Part shown: positions 1 through 7,773 of the stretch, one piece after another
Position numbering within the stretch: position 1 is the stretch's first letter
Layout: each line of letters opens with the position of its first letter
Assembly: GCA_017622295.1 (NCBI GenBank)
Contig: JAGARK010000034.1
Span: 1 to 61,439 of the forward strand
From: Oscillospiraceae bacterium
GTDB taxonomy: Bacteria > Bacillota > Clostridia > Oscillospirales > Oscillospiraceae
Direction of reading: 5' to 3'
Length of the DNA stretch: 61,439 bases
Translations under genes and position numbers: made by a program
Notes under the pieces: generated by a model
Seen by the model: the letters and a program-made list of their open reading frames with translations, nothing else
Told to the model about the DNA's origin: nothing
Databases searched by the model: none

Positions 1-168
1 GCACTGGTAGCGGCCATGATGCCGGATGGGATAATGCTCCCGGCAGCCGCACTTGGGGCACACAAAGCCGTCAGACCACTTGATCTGGTACAGGTACTCA
101 GCGCAGGCCTGCTCCGTGGAAAATCGCTTAATGAACTTGCTAAAACTCAATGCATTTTTCTTTGCCAT
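1..168 (-). CDS. IS1595-type transposase, N-terminal part (cut by window edge)
   Basis: Fifty-six codons are visible, starting at ATG 168 and running off the left edge. The peptide has the N-terminal pattern of IS1595/IS1016 transposases: a basic start, a segment reading STEQACAEYLYQIKWSDGF, then a zinc-ribbon half CPKCGC followed by histidines (HPIRHH-like). The catalytic DDE/N part would lie outside the window, so intactness cannot be judged. An 11-bp inverted repeat overlaps the start codon. Family assignment is by remembered N-terminal pattern and is fairly secure; the exact element is unknown. Confidence 0.75.
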   Translation of the reverse strand, partial: MAKKNALSFSKFIKRFSTEQACAEYLYQIKWSDGFVCPKCGCREHYPIRHHGRYQC

Positions 169-194
169 AATAGCACCACCTCATGGTGCTATTA
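168..194. repeat. 11-bp inverted repeat at transposase start
   Basis: TAATAGCACCA (168-178) and TGGTGCTATTA (184-194) are perfect complements around a 5-base loop. It overlaps the transposase start codon, so it could be an operator, a leader hairpin limiting transposase translation, or part of the element end. Confidence 0.6.
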
Positions 195-282
195 TATATT
201 CGAGTTTATCCAATAACTTGGACACATCCACAATATCTTGGGCTTTGCTTACTAAAGCCGATAACCACAATTGGAATTTGTA

Positions 283-798
283 CTATTGAACTCTATTATA
301 ATGCTTCCAAAAGGCGATTGTTTCCTGCAAGTCTTCTTCGCTCACAAACAAATCCAATTTCTTTGCAACTTCAATTGCAAAATCTACATACGCATTTGCT
401 CTTGCCGTTATAACATTTTTATCATTTACCAAATCTTCATTGGTCGAATGCGTTGACTTTACATCGCGTAATATTCCTGCGTTATCTAAAACATCAACAC
501 CTGCACATATTGCAGCAATTAAAACATCTCTTTCCTTTAAGTCTTGCAGATACGCTTTAACATCCGCGTTATCAATTTCAGAAATATTTCCACCTGGAAT
601 GATAAAACTTCTAATTTGTTCTTTGTCAAGGTCCATCAAAGACATATCAACATTCACAGAAAATCCTTCCATCGCCTTGATAGGCTTTCCATCTAAAGAA
701 CAGAAAACCATGTCACAGTGAGAAAAGTTCAAAAAATAATTCAATATCACGATTTCATAAAAACAGCTCTTATTATATACAAGAAATATATCTTTCAT
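283..798 (-). CDS. DJ-1/PfpI family protein
   Basis: A 171-residue single-domain protein of the DJ-1/PfpI (glutamine amidotransferase-like) superfamily. Visible marks are the IIPGG turn (residues 66-70) and the nucleophile elbow AAICAG with Cys98, followed by VDVLDNAGIL. Members are glyoxalases, deglycase-like proteins, chaperones or proteases; the substrate cannot be told here. ATG 798 lies 10 bases after an AAGGAG site; an in-frame TTG at 801 is an alternative. The gene is markedly AT-richer than the genes to its right and sits beside an insertion sequence, which suggests recent acquisition. Confidence 0.85.
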   Translation of the reverse strand: MKDIFLVYNKSCFYEIVILNYFLNFSHCDMVFCSLDGKPIKAMEGFSVNVDMSLMDLDKEQIRSFIIPGGNISEIDNADVKAYLQDLKERDVLIAAICAGVDVLDNAGILRDVKSTHSTNEDLVNDKNVITARANAYVDFAIEVAKKLDLFVSEEDLQETIAFWKHYNRVQ

Positions 799-877
799 CA
801 ATATACGTCTCCTTCACAAATTCAAGTTTGGTTAATTGACTATATGTTATCATAATTTAGTCAAATATACAAGAACA

Positions 878-903
878 GGCACAGCAATATGATTTGCTGT
901 GCC
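878..903 (-). terminator. Intrinsic terminator of the 952-1458 gene
   Basis: GGCACAGCAA (878-887) pairs with TTGCTGTGCC (894-903); on the minus strand a T-rich stretch follows. Confidence 0.65.
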
Positions 904-951
904 CGCTAACTGTTTTATGACTACCGCCGGTTCGGCGTGTGCTTTGGTTTC

Positions 952-1458
952 TCATTTATATCCCAGCTTGGCGGCGGGGTTTTTGCCGTGGATGAAGACC
1001 ATAACCTTCATCACATCGTCCCTGGCCCTGTCCCGCAGAGGCAGCTTGCACAGGGTGAAGGCCTTGCCCGCGGCGTTCTTGTATTTCAGGCAGCGGCTGG
1101 TCTCAAAAATATAGGTTTTCTGGACATCCTGATAGACCTGGCGGATGTCCTCATAAGCGACCACCCGGCCATGATTCCTGCCGAACAGATATCGGTTTCC
1201 CACCCACAGCTCTCCGTCAAACATGGATATCGCGGCGGTATAGTCCCGGACCATATCCGCCTCCAGCGCGGCGGTCAGCTTCTTTCCGGCGGCAGCATAG
1301 CGCCAAAAGCACAGCCCCGCCAGCACCAGCCACCCAATCAGCAGCGGCAGCAGCACTGCACACAGCAGCGCCAGCGCCAGACATACGATTCCGGCAATTT
1401 TCCAGGGGCCGCCCGGATTCAGATGCCTCTTCAGTTCCCTGACGGTTTCCTGATTCAT
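952..1458 (-). CDS. Two-helix membrane protein with PH-like cytoplasmic domain, unknown
   Basis: A 168-residue protein of unknown function. Residues about 20-52 form two closely spaced hydrophobic helices separated by a short turn (IGWL), followed by a soluble part rich in beta-type sequence (DGELWVGNRYLFGRNHGRVVAYEDI) that resembles bacterial PH-like membrane-associated domains. Cys144-type residues are not arranged in a metal motif. It starts at ATG 1458 behind GAGGAGAAAG and is monocistronic, with a terminator just downstream. No pathway can be assigned. Confidence 0.65.
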   Translation of the reverse strand: MNQETVRELKRHLNPGGPWKIAGIVCLALALLCAVLLPLLIGWLVLAGLCFWRYAAAGKKLTAALEADMVRDYTAAISMFDGELWVGNRYLFGRNHGRVVAYEDIRQVYQDVQKTYIFETSRCLKYKNAAGKAFTLCKLPLRDRARDDVMKVMVFIHGKNPAAKLGYK

Positions 1459-1743
1459 GCCGCTTTCTCCTCTCTTTTGGAAGCTATGCCTACATCATAA
1501 GAAGAAAAAGTTCCTTCGTCAAGGTTTTTTCGCTTTTTCGCGAAATATTTGTGCCATAATGTACGGGTGAGCCGTTCCCTTCCCACCCAGTTCGCATCAT
1601 TCCGCCGCGCTTTGCGGTGATACACTTGACTGCGGATGTCCAATTCGGTTCCGGACCCATCGTCATGGTTTCGGTGTGGGACTGTTCATCTGCTGTCCGG
1701 GAGTATTTTGCCCGGCGGCGGGCATTCTATACGGAGGTTAAGT

Positions 1744-1998
1744 ATGGAAAATTTTATGATGCTTTTGATCCCCGCCCTGATGCTGCTCTTGCTGATCCGG
1801 GTGATCATGCTGCCCATCCGGATTGCCTGGAAGCTGCTGATCAATTCTGCCTGCGGATTCCTTTGCCTGTGGCTGCTGAACTGGATCTCCGGCTTTACCG
1901 GGATCATGTTTCCCATCAATGCCGTGACGGCAGCCATTGCAGGTTCTCTCGGTCTTCCGGGCATCGGACTGCTGGCCCTGGCGCAGGGGATACTTTGA
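1744..1998 (+). CDS. bofA: Pro-sigma-K processing inhibitor BofA family protein
   Basis: An 84-residue membrane protein. In Bacillus, BofA holds the intramembrane protease SpoIVFB inactive in the outer forespore membrane until SpoIVB signals from the forespore. The visible family signature is the second half: a long hydrophobic segment, then FPINAVTAAIAGSLGLPGIGLL, which is the diagnostic PIN..T....G..G.PG.. block. Two to three membrane helices fill the protein. The start is ATG 1744, 7-8 bases after GGAGG; longer in-frame upstream extensions lack a ribosome site. It stands alone, not next to recR as in Bacillus. spoIVB lies at 15374 in the same window. Confidence 0.85.
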   Translation: MENFMMLLIPALMLLLLIRVIMLPIRIAWKLLINSACGFLCLWLLNWISGFTGIMFPINAVTAAIAGSLGLPGIGLLALAQGIL

Positions 1999-2116
1999 AA
2001 TGCAGAATGCTGAATGCCAAATGCAAAATTAATGAGTTTTCTTCGAAAAGGACTTCAATCGTGCGCTTGGCACACACCATAATTCTGCATTGTGCATTTT
2101 GAATTATGCATTTTTA
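1998..2116. repeat. Palindromic intergenic repeat, type II copy R1
   Basis: The reverse complement of this stretch aligns over about 100 bases with the copy at 35040: both share TTCAAAATGCA, GAATTATGGTG, GCACGATT, TTTTCGAAGA and AATTTTGC in the same order. Ends are inverted (AAATGCA near 1999, TGCATTTT near 2107). It begins at the bofA stop codon and ends 10 bases before the mscS promoter. Confidence 0.8.
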
Positions 2117-2126
2117 ACCTTGCCTC

Positions 2127-2155
2127 TTGATTATTTGACCGCCAGGGCGTATAAT
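2127..2155 (+). promoter_or_regulatory. Sigma-A promoter of mscS
   Basis: TTGATT (2127-2132), 17-base spacer, TATAAT (2150-2155). The start codon follows 34 bases later. Confidence 0.75.
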
Positions 2156-2189
2156 AATGCGGCAAATTATTACAAGGAGTACCATATTT

Positions 2190-2990
2190 ATGTTAGAAAA
2201 CATCCAAATCTGGGCCCAGTCCCTGGGTGCACTGGCTCTGGGCAATCTGGTCCCCGCCATCATCCTGCTGGTCCTCGGCATTCTGGTCATCCGCATCGTG
2301 ATGGCCGTCGTCGGCAAGGCTCTGGCTGCCTCCAAGCTGGAGAAGGCCGCTCACAGCCTGATCAAGTCCCTGGTCAGCGTGGTGCTGTATCTGATTCTCG
2401 GTCTGATGGTCGCGGACAAGCTGGGCATCGACGTCACCAGCATCATCGCCCTGGCCAGCGTCCTGACTCTGGCCGTGTCTCTGGCCATCCAGAACGCCCT
2501 GGCAAACGTCATCGGCGGCTTTACGCTGCTGTACACCCACCCCTTCCACTCCGGTGACTTCGTGGAGATCGCCGGCAAGTCCGGCACCGTCCAGGAGATC
2601 GGCATGTCCTACACCGTCCTGGCTACCCCCGACAACAAGCTGATCTCCATCCCCAACAGCTCCGTTGTGGCAGGCGACATCGTCAACTACACCGTCACCG
2701 GCACCCGCCGTCTGGACATCAAGGTCCGGGCTGCCTACTGCGTGCCCACCCAGAAGGTCATTGACGCTCTGCTGCAGGCCGGCACCGTGGACAATGTGCT
2801 GCTGGATCCCGCCCCCTTCGCCGCCATCGAAAACTACGGCGAGAACGCCATCGAGTATGTGCTGCGGGTGTGGACCAAGACCGACGACTACTGGGACGTG
2901 AACTACGCCATCAACCAGAACGTCAAGAACATCTTCGACGCTCAGGACATCAAGATGTCCTACCCCCATATGTACGTCCATATGAAGTAA
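2190..2990 (+). CDS. mscS: Small-conductance mechanosensitive channel (MscS family)
   Basis: A 266-residue MscS-type channel, which opens under membrane tension to release solutes during hypo-osmotic shock. Three N-terminal helices are visible (about residues 15-40, 56-78 and 83-115). The pore helix and following beta domain carry the family block ASVLTLAVSLAIQNALANVIGG, then HPFHSGDFVEI and the IPNSSV signature. Length matches the minimal three-helix MscS core. ATG 2190 follows AAGGAGT; an upstream in-frame ATG at 2157 lies at the -10 box and cannot be used. Monocistronic with a strong terminator at 2996. Confidence 0.93.
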   Translation: MLENIQIWAQSLGALALGNLVPAIILLVLGILVIRIVMAVVGKALAASKLEKAAHSLIKSLVSVVLYLILGLMVADKLGIDVTSIIALASVLTLAVSLAIQNALANVIGGFTLLYTHPFHSGDFVEIAGKSGTVQEIGMSYTVLATPDNKLISIPNSSVVAGDIVNYTVTGTRRLDIKVRAAYCVPTQKVIDALLQAGTVDNVLLDPAPFAAIENYGENAIEYVLRVWTKTDDYWDVNYAINQNVKNIFDAQDIKMSYPHMYVHMK

Positions 2991-2995
2991 AACCA

Positions 2996-3020
2996 ATGCC
3001 GCGCCCGATGGGCGCGGCAT
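2996..3020. terminator. Bidirectional terminator between mscS and the anti-sigma gene
   Basis: ATGCCGCGCCC (2996-3006) and GGGCGCGGCAT (3010-3020) with a 3-base loop. The identical stem recurs at 4291-4318 with a different loop. Confidence 0.8.
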
Positions 3021-3025
3021 TTCGG

Positions 3026-3757
3026 TTATTCGCCGGTCAATCTCTGATGCAGTGCCTCGTCCTCCGGTGTGGCAGGGGGAAGCTCCATTCCCTCCTCCCA
3101 GATCAGGACCGCATCTTCCGTGCCGGGCACGCCGATATAATAGGCCTTGATGGGCAAAATCTCCCCGTCCTTGCTGGTCCAGATTGACTCTCCGTCCGGA
3201 TTGAATGAAATCTCTCCCCAACCACCCTGGTAATTCGAAAGCATACCTGCATAAAGCATGCTTTCATCAGGAAGGGCCTGGCGTTCAGCAATAATGGGCC
3301 GCTTCATCACTTCATAGATGGCGTTTCCCTCCGGGTCATAGCGAATGTCACACTGGACACCCTGGTAGGCTGTGGTGGTGCGGACCTGAATGTTGCCGTT
3401 TTCATACTTCGCCAGCCGCAGCACCACAAATTCTTCCTGCGTCAGCGGAACACAATCCCAGCTGGTCAGAGACCACCAGCCCACAGCAAGCACCAGACAG
3501 ATGCTAACCGCGATGCCCAGTCCCTTTAAAAACGCCCTGCGCTTTTCCTTATTCCAGGTCATTTTTACCGACAGCAGCGGCTGGGCTTTTTCCACAGCGT
3601 CGCCCAGCGTCACCTCCTCATCGAGGCTGCGGAGCATATCCTTGCAGTCTGCGCAGCTTTCCAGATGGTCTGCCACCAGCTGTTTGCTTTCTTCGCTGCA
3701 GACACCGTCGTGATACAGCGGCAGCAGATCCTGTACCACATGGCACGATAATTTCAT
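3026..3757 (-). CDS. Zinc-finger anti-sigma factor (membrane)
   Basis: A 243-residue putative anti-sigma factor for the ECF sigma encoded just upstream. Its N-terminus has the anti-sigma zinc finger: His5, then DLLPLYHDG and the HLESCADC motif (His-x3-Cys-x2-Cys) near residues 31-38. A single membrane helix follows (about residues 80-97, LGIAVSICLVLAVGWW), and the remaining ~145 residues are extracytoplasmic and unlike known sensor domains. The start codon shares ATGA with the sigma stop (4-base overlap), which indicates translational coupling. Release would come from proteolysis or conformational change on an unknown signal. Confidence 0.85.
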   Translation of the reverse strand: MKLSCHVVQDLLPLYHDGVCSEESKQLVADHLESCADCKDMLRSLDEEVTLGDAVEKAQPLLSVKMTWNKEKRRAFLKGLGIAVSICLVLAVGWWSLTSWDCVPLTQEEFVVLRLAKYENGNIQVRTTTAYQGVQCDIRYDPEGNAIYEVMKRPIIAERQALPDESMLYAGMLSNYQGGWGEISFNPDGESIWTSKDGEILPIKAYYIGVPGTEDAVLIWEEGMELPPATPEDEALHQRLTGE

Positions 3758-4224
3758 TTTAATTCCTCCTTGATCATCAATCTGGCGCGGTGATGGGTGA
3801 CTCTTGCCCAGCTTTCGGTTTTTCCGAAAAGCTCTCCGATCTGCCGGAAGGACAGTTCGCCAAATACCCGCAGGGAAAAAACCTCCTTGTAGGGCTCCTG
3901 TAAGGTATGCAGAATCCGGTGGATCCGGAAGGCGGTATCCTGATCCGCCAATCTTTCCTCCAGGCTGTCCACCCCGGTGGGCTGAGTATCCTCCAAGCTC
4001 TGATGCCGGGGCTTCCCGGTATGGGTCAGCCATGTATTCTTGGCGATCTGGCACAGCCATACATAGAGCCTGCACTGTCCCCGGAAGGAATCAATACTCC
4101 GCAGCGCCTTGAAAAAGGTCTCCTGGGTGATCTCCCCGGCCATTTCCGGATCCCGGGTCAGAGACAGTACATATTTGTACACATCTTTGAAATATTGATT
4201 GTATACCTCTTCGAAATCCGTCAA
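3754..4224 (-). CDS. ECF-type RNA polymerase sigma factor
   Basis: A sigma-70 family ECF factor of about 156 residues. Region 2 is visible (FEEVYNQYFKDVYKYVLSLTRDPEMAGEITQETFFKALRSIDSFRG), followed by the WLCQIAKNTW segment, and region 4 (LQEPYKEVFSLRVFGELSFRQIGELFGKTESWARVTHHRARLMIKE) has the helix-turn-helix. I place the start at TTG 4224 because GAGGTG lies 7 bases upstream; an upstream in-frame TTG at 4260 has a poor site. It directs transcription when released by the coupled anti-sigma; the operon is probably self-activating, though no target promoter is recognised. Confidence 0.92.
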   Translation of the reverse strand: MTDFEEVYNQYFKDVYKYVLSLTRDPEMAGEITQETFFKALRSIDSFRGQCRLYVWLCQIAKNTWLTHTGKPRHQSLEDTQPTGVDSLEERLADQDTAFRIHRILHTLQEPYKEVFSLRVFGELSFRQIGELFGKTESWARVTHHRARLMIKEELK

Positions 4225-4290
4225 GCACCTCACCTCGCTTTCTGTACATATGACCTGCAAAAACAGGATTCGTTACAGAATTTTACAAAA

Positions 4291-4318
4291 ATGCCGCGCC
4301 CTGTTCCGGGCGCGGCAT
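4291..4318 (-). terminator. Terminator downstream of capA-like gene
   Basis: ATGCCGCGCCC (4291-4301) pairs with GGGCGCGGCAT (4308-4318); T-rich bases follow on both strands. The stem is identical to the one at 2996-3020. Confidence 0.8.
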
Positions 4319-4323
4319 TGTTT

Positions 4324-5736
4324 TTATCCGACTCCCTCGTCGTTGATGCCGAGGGCCGTTTCTCTGATGGACCTTGCCTCATCCAGAGCAGTCTGAACGG
4401 CGCTCAGCCCTTCTCCGATGATGGCCATGGTCCGCTCATAAGAGGCTTTCGCGCTGGACAGGGCGCCGTCGTCAATGCCGAGGGCCGTTTTCCAGTCGGA
4501 AATGCCGGCGTCCAGGGGCAGGATGCAGTAGCGCTTCACATCGCTTTCCTTCCACATCTGGATCCAGATGGGCAGCAGCTCCGCCGTGTCCAGATGGACC
4601 GTTCCATCGGAATACTTCACAAAGCTGAAGGTAAAGAGCACGCCGTCCTCCGTGTGTCCCGAGGGAACGCCCACATTGTCGGAGCGCTGGTTGGAAAGCA
4701 GATTGCCCACAGAGTAGACGCACAGCGTCCGCTGGCTTTCATCGGTGGTGCTCTTCAGCAGGGTCATCGGCTGCACCATGTGGGGATGACCGCCGGCGAT
4801 GACATCCACACCCAGGTCGCACATTTTCTGGGCGATGGCCTTCTGGGCGTCGTTGGGTGTCAGCTTATACTGCTCGCCCCAATGGATGAAAAGTACGATG
4901 GCTTCAGCGCCGGCCTCCTTCATGGCGGCGATCTTCGCCTCCATTTCGGAATAAAAGGTATCGGGCTTTTCATAATCAAAAATATTGATCAGCGATGCCA
5001 CGCTGTCATCCAGATCCAGCCCGTTGACAGAAGGACGGCCGGAGTCACTGTACGCACCGTGGGTGTAGCAGACCATGCCGATCTTAATGCCGTTCACATC
5101 CAGCACCTGATACCCCGGCTCTTCGGCGGAGGCAGTGGTACCCAGAACGTTCATTCCCTTAGCGGTAATGGTGGAATGGGTCCGGCGGAATCCGGCGGCG
5201 CCGGTATCGTTGGCGTGGTTGTTGCCGGTGAGATACATGTCGAAACCCGCGTTTTTCGCGGCGTCCACGATCTCATCCGGGCAGTTGAACTTGGGATAAC
5301 CGGAATACTCCTTCCCGTTTTCGGTGCCGCCAAGCGTGGTCTCCAGATTCAGCGCCGCATAGTCTGCCCGGTTTACATAACCTGCAATCTTGGCAAAGGT
5401 ACTGTCAAAATTATAACTGCCATCCGCCTGCGCTCCGCTTTTGATCACAGGCATGTGCATCATCACATCGCCGCCCACCGTAATGGCAGCCCGGGCAACG
5501 ACCCCGGTTCCCACATTGTCGGGCTCCCGGTTTACCGGAGCCGTGGGCTCGGGAATTCCCAGGAATTCTCCAACAAAGCCGTAGGTACTGCCGTCACCGA
5601 AGAGGCCGTTGCTGAAAAAATCGATACAGAATTTCGCCGCGAAAAGGGTACATCCCACCAAAACGGCAATGACGATGATGTCTGCTGCCACTTTTGCATA
5701 TTTCAGATACAGGCGGAGCCTTTCTTTGTCGGTCAA
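4324..5736 (-). CDS. CapA family protein (poly-gamma-glutamate/capsule-type metallophosphatase fold)
   Basis: A 470-residue membrane-anchored CapA/PgsA-like protein. A single N-terminal helix lies at about residues 19-38; the rest is extracellular. Family motifs are seen in order: ITVGGDVMMH, ALNLETTLGG, FDMYLTGNNHANDTG, GIKIGMVCYTHG, LFIHWGEQY and GVDVIAGGHPHMVQP, whose Asp, Asn, His residues form the metallophosphatase-like site. PgsA takes part in capsule polyglutamate export in Bacillus, but most clostridial homologues are uncharacterised. It begins at TTG 5736 behind GGGAGGG and lies 21 bases after alr, so the two are co-transcribed; a cell-envelope role fits. Confidence 0.85.
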   Translation of the reverse strand: MTDKERLRLYLKYAKVAADIIVIAVLVGCTLFAAKFCIDFFSNGLFGDGSTYGFVGEFLGIPEPTAPVNREPDNVGTGVVARAAITVGGDVMMHMPVIKSGAQADGSYNFDSTFAKIAGYVNRADYAALNLETTLGGTENGKEYSGYPKFNCPDEIVDAAKNAGFDMYLTGNNHANDTGAAGFRRTHSTITAKGMNVLGTTASAEEPGYQVLDVNGIKIGMVCYTHGAYSDSGRPSVNGLDLDDSVASLINIFDYEKPDTFYSEMEAKIAAMKEAGAEAIVLFIHWGEQYKLTPNDAQKAIAQKMCDLGVDVIAGGHPHMVQPMTLLKSTTDESQRTLCVYSVGNLLSNQRSDNVGVPSGHTEDGVLFTFSFVKYSDGTVHLDTAELLPIWIQMWKESDVKRYCILPLDAGISDWKTALGIDDGALSSAKASYERTMAIIGEGLSAVQTALDEARSIRETALGINDEGVG

Positions 5737-5757
5737 TGGGAACCCTCCCTTGCAAAA

Positions 5758-6912
5758 TCAGGTATCCAGCAGATAGTGGACGGAGTGAACGGTCTTGCCC
5801 CTGCGGCTGTAGACCCGGGGAACCCTGCGGCTAATGCCGCAGATGAATTCGTAATTGAAGCTGTCCGCCGCGGCGGCGATCTCCTCCATGGAGATTTCCG
5901 CACCGCCGGAGCGCCCCACCAGAATGACTCGGTCATTTAAGGTCACATCAGGGATATCGGTGACGTCCACCATCATCTGGTCCATGCAGACCCGGCCCAG
6001 AATGGGGGCCCGCTTGCCCCGGATCAGGCAGTAGAACTTTCCGGAGAGACTTCTGCGGTAGCCGTCGGCATAGCCCACGGGGACAGTAGCCACCCGGGTC
6101 TCCCTGGTGGTGACGTAGGTGCCGCCGTAGCTGATCTCCCGGCCGGCGGGGAGGGTCTTGACATGGGTGACCCGGCTGAGCCACTGCATGGCAGGCCGCA
6201 GATTCAGCGCACCGGGATCCACATCCTCGCTGGGATACAGGCCATAGGTGACGATGCCCGCCCGTACCATCTCGTAGTGGTTTTCAAAATTCATCAGGCC
6301 TGCGGAATTGTCCATGTGCCGGATGGGGATCTCCACGCCCCGGGCTTTCAGCATCTCGTAGAACCGGTCGAAAAGCTCCGCCTGAGCCCGGGATTTGGTC
6401 AGATCGGCACAGTCGGCGGTGGCAAAGTGGCTGAAGATGCCCTCCGCCTGCAGGCCGGGAAGCTTCGCGATCCGGGCGCAGATATCAGCATCCACCTCAG
6501 TTGCCTGGAAGCCGATTCGGCTCATGCCCGTATCCACCGCCAAATGGAAAACAGCGGTTTTATCCAGCCGCTGGGCGGCCTCCGACAGAGCAAGGGCGTC
6601 CTCATAATGGAAAATGGTGGGACGGATTTCTGCCTCGATCAGCGTCGGAAATGCCCGGACGGGGGTATGGCCCAGGATCAGGATGGGGTTATAAAGACCG
6701 GCCCGGCGCAGCTCCATGGCCTCCAGAATGGAGGAAACGCCGAAAAAGCTGCACTTATCCTGCAGAAGGCGGGCCACCTGAATGGCGCCATGGCCATAGG
6801 CGTCGGCCTTGATGACCGCCATCACATCCACGCCCACCCGCTCCCGGATGGCGTCGATATTTGCGTCAATGGCGTCCAGATCGATTTTGACGTAAGTATT
6901 GTCGAAATTCAA
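5758..6912 (-). CDS. alr: Alanine racemase
   Basis: A 384-residue PLP-dependent racemase that interconverts L- and D-alanine for peptidoglycan. The N-terminal barrel carries the PLP lysine in VIKADAYGHG (Lys35); the C-terminal beta domain has the second catalytic tyrosine region REISYGGTY and the GRVCMDQMMVDVTD block. Length is normal. Translation starts at TTG 6912 after GGAG. A promoter lies at 6946-6974. It is the first gene of an alr-capA pair on the minus strand. Confidence 0.95.
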   Translation of the reverse strand: MNFDNTYVKIDLDAIDANIDAIRERVGVDVMAVIKADAYGHGAIQVARLLQDKCSFFGVSSILEAMELRRAGLYNPILILGHTPVRAFPTLIEAEIRPTIFHYEDALALSEAAQRLDKTAVFHLAVDTGMSRIGFQATEVDADICARIAKLPGLQAEGIFSHFATADCADLTKSRAQAELFDRFYEMLKARGVEIPIRHMDNSAGLMNFENHYEMVRAGIVTYGLYPSEDVDPGALNLRPAMQWLSRVTHVKTLPAGREISYGGTYVTTRETRVATVPVGYADGYRRSLSGKFYCLIRGKRAPILGRVCMDQMMVDVTDIPDVTLNDRVILVGRSGGAEISMEEIAAAADSFNYEFICGISRRVPRVYSRRGKTVHSVHYLLDT

Positions 6913-6945
6913 AGAAGATCAACTCCAGAACAAACAGTTTTACCC

Positions 6946-6974
6946 ATTCTACCACGGATCACAAAAAAAGTAAA
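6946..6974 (-). promoter_or_regulatory. Sigma-A promoter of alr
   Basis: On the minus strand TTTACT (6974-6969), 17-base spacer, TAGAAT (6951-6946). Confidence 0.6.
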
Positions 6975-7074
6975 CCGAAGAGAAGATTAATCCCATCTTA
7001 AGAAATCTTCCTCTTTTATCTTAAAACTGCCGGTGGTATAATAATTCCAGAAAGAGAAAAGCGAGGTTACCGCC

Positions 7075-7770
7075 ATGTACAACATACTCATCTGTGATGA
7101 CCAGCCGGATATCGTCAACGCGCTGAAGATATACTTATCCCCAGAGGGCTATCACCTGCTGGAAGCCCGCACCGGCCGGGAAGCACTGGAGATCGCCCGT
7201 CGGGAGGATCTGCATCTGATCCTGCTGGACATCATGATGCCCCAGATGGACGGCATCACCGCCACCGCAAAGATCCGGGAATTTTCCAACGTCCCCATCA
7301 TCCTGCTCACCGCCAAGGGTGAAACTGAGGACAAGGTCCTGGGCCTGAATGTGGGTGCCGATGATTACATCACCAAGCCCTTCGTCCCCGTGGAGGTTCT
7401 GGCCAGAGTCCGCAGCCAGCTGCGCCGTTACGCCCAGCTGGGCAGCCGTCCCCAGCAGAACCCCGGCGAGCTGACCATCGGCGCCATCAGCCTGGATGAC
7501 CGGACCAAGTCCGTCACCGTCGATGGCGAAGCGGTAGGCCTGACGCCTACGGAATACGCCATTTTGCATCTGCTGATGGCCAACCCCGGCAAGGTCTACT
7601 CCACCAAGACTCTCTATGAGTCCGTCTGGCAGGAGGCCGCCCTGGGCAGCGAAGGTGCCGTGGCCGTCCATATCCGCCATTTGCGGGAAAAGATCGAAAT
7701 CAACCCTTCCGAGCCCCGGTACCTGAAGGTGGTCTGGGGTCAGGGCTACAAAATGGAAGGAGGAAACTAA
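7075..7770 (+). CDS. OmpR/PhoB-type response regulator
   Basis: A 231-residue two-component response regulator. The receiver domain (residues 1-115) has the acidic pair Asp8-Asp9, phospho-acceptor Asp52 in LILLDIMMPQMDG, Thr78 and Lys100 (DYITKPF). The C-terminal winged helix (about 130-229) carries LTPTEYAILHLLMANPGKVYS and the AVAVHIRHLREKIE recognition helix. A TATAAT lies at 7037 and two ATCTTAA direct repeats (6995 and 7018) upstream are candidate autoregulatory sites. It is followed 3 bases later by the partner kinase. The regulon is unknown. Confidence 0.93.
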   Translation: MYNILICDDQPDIVNALKIYLSPEGYHLLEARTGREALEIARREDLHLILLDIMMPQMDGITATAKIREFSNVPIILLTAKGETEDKVLGLNVGADDYITKPFVPVEVLARVRSQLRRYAQLGSRPQQNPGELTIGAISLDDRTKSVTVDGEAVGLTPTEYAILHLLMANPGKVYSTKTLYESVWQEAALGSEGAVAVHIRHLREKIEINPSEPRYLKVVWGQGYKMEGGN

Positions 7771-7773
7771 GCT

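Noticed and set aside
952-1500. Plus-strand open frame of 187 codons opposite the membrane protein
   Set aside because: It mirrors the third-position GC pattern of the real minus-strand gene, is rich in Gln/His/Pro and has no ribosome site.
1703-1730. Possible sigma-E promoter for bofA (GTATTTT and CATTCTAT)
   Set aside because: The start point would fall inside the ribosome-binding site and the -35 match is poor.
2193-3221. 342-codon minus-strand frame across mscS
   Set aside because: Low-complexity Gly/Asp/Val/His peptide opposite a clear MscS gene; a shadow of codon bias.
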